This document shows, one piece after another, positions 63,201 to 64,000 of a stretch of 64,000 nucleotides of DNA; the stretch's first letter is position 1; each line of letters begins with the position of its first letter. The position numbers were made by a program, and so were the translations under genes. Source of the DNA: Proteromonas lacertae (Eukaryota > Sar > Bigyra > Opalinata > Proteromonadidae); the NCBI GenBank assembly GCA_002245135.1, contig NGBS01001162.1, positions 62,001 through 126,000 of the forward strand. Reading direction: 5' to 3'. The notes under the pieces are model-generated. The model ran no database searches and had not been told where the DNA came from. It saw only the letters and a program-made list of their open reading frames with translations.

Positions 63201-64000
63201 TTCTATTCTTACTCCATCTTTTGATAAGGTAAAACCATATTTCATTGATAATCCTTCATAATCGTTTGTATTACTCCATATGATTTCTTCAGTTTCACTT
63301 TCTAAATCAACAAATAATTCATTCATATTTCCACTATAAGATATTGAAGGTAAAATTCTGCAATGATCTTCTGTACTATCTTCGTCCCAACTGGCTGGAT
63401 ATTCAGCTTTACACTTCTTCAGTTTATAACCATATTTACCACTTTCACAAACACTAGATCTTCCTATTTCACCTGCCATTGTATCTGGAAATCCATTCAT
63501 TTTACTACATCCATGATATGTCACAATTACAGTTAAATCGATTGTTTTCTCATATTTACTATTCTTCAGTTTCAATTTTATATTGTAATTTCCTTCTAAT
63601 TTGGTTGTTCCATGAATTATTCCACTTTTTCTTTCGATTATCAATCCTTCAGGAAGAGTTGTACCATCTGTTAATTCATATGAATCTACTTGGATTGAAC
63701 TTAACGGAGGTATTGAATTCTGAACACCTGTATAAAATTGAAGAGTAGGATATGTTGCACTTGGTTCTGGCAATTCACATTTAGAATCATCAACAATAAG
63801 TTCAGGATTCTTTTTTTTTGGACATGTTAATGTGATTGTACCTATTTTTCCATCAGGACAACTGACTTCTTTTGTTTCACCTGTTAACATTTCATCCCAA
63901 CTATCACTTGTACATTTATATTCTATTCAATTATATAATTAATAATAACATTATACGTTTTATATATATCATTATATTAAAAGTTTTGGTTGTTTCTAAT
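60210..64000 (-). CDS. Giant modular membrane protein 3, 3' part only
   Basis: The 5' end lies outside the window. A 34-nt intron (63956-63923) joins the edge exon, which reads as the last strand of a He_PIG unit (KTFNIMIYIK), to the long exon. The visible 1240 residues alternate seven four-Cys modules (for example CSKMNGFPDTMAGEIG and CKSEEYGTTNAGDAVERDC) with He_PIG-like Ig units. Two SEA-like domains follow (one with RRRRALSVSD), then a Ser/Gly linker, a Val/Ile-rich transmembrane helix (about 60360-60270) and a Lys-rich tail ending KKKNVKI. There is no PA14 or composite block in the visible part. It belongs to the same family as the two giants on the plus strand, and adhesion or surface recognition is inferred. 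The last residues resemble the KKVRV end of giant 1. Confidence 0.85.

Overview
This window comes from an AT-rich eukaryote, very probably a flagellated protist, using the standard genetic code (TAA, TAG and TGA all terminate genes here). The evidence is a set of conserved eukaryotic genes (importin, RBBP4-type WD40 protein, insulysin, P-type calcium ATPase, BLOC1S1, the centriole protein POC5) cut by very short spliceosomal introns. I resolved about 64 introns by restoring reading frame and family alignment. Most are 23 to 50 nt, begin GTAT and end in TAG. For every complete spliced gene the exon sum is a multiple of three. I cannot name the species.

Layout. 1-15.7 kb is a dense cluster of ordinary, intron-rich genes: long-chain acyl-CoA synthetase (-, runs off the left edge), a VPS9-domain Rab exchange factor (-), a hidden BLOC1S1 homologue (+), a POC5 homologue (-), an RBBP4/MSI1 chromatin protein (+), a long coiled-coil protein (+), an importin-4/5-type karyopherin with 18 introns (+), and an unidentified protein (+). 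16.2-45.6 kb holds two giant, almost intronless genes on the + strand (about 4860 and 4250 codons), with an LRR gene on the - strand between them. 45.7-59.8 kb is all - strand: an insulysin-type M16 peptidase, two tandem LicD/fukutin-like genes that both look damaged, a plasma-membrane-type Ca2+ ATPase, and a MATH-ankyrin-polyQ-RING protein. From 60.2 kb to the right edge is the 3' part of a third giant gene (-).

The three giant genes are one family. They encode type I membrane proteins with a signal peptide (seen in two), a single transmembrane helix near the C-terminus and a short cytoplasmic tail. The ectodomains are built from He_PIG-like Ig folds, a four-cysteine module of about 50 residues (21 copies in the window), PA14, galactose-binding/discoidin-like domains and membrane-proximal SEA-like domains. 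A composite block of about 650 residues recurs five times in two of them. The second giant also carries an N-terminal gametolysin-type (M11) zinc metalloprotease domain. They look like adhesins or cell-surface recognition proteins. The most interesting points are this family, a possible newborn intron (or frameshift) in the second giant gene, and the gene conversion and lesions in the LicD pair.
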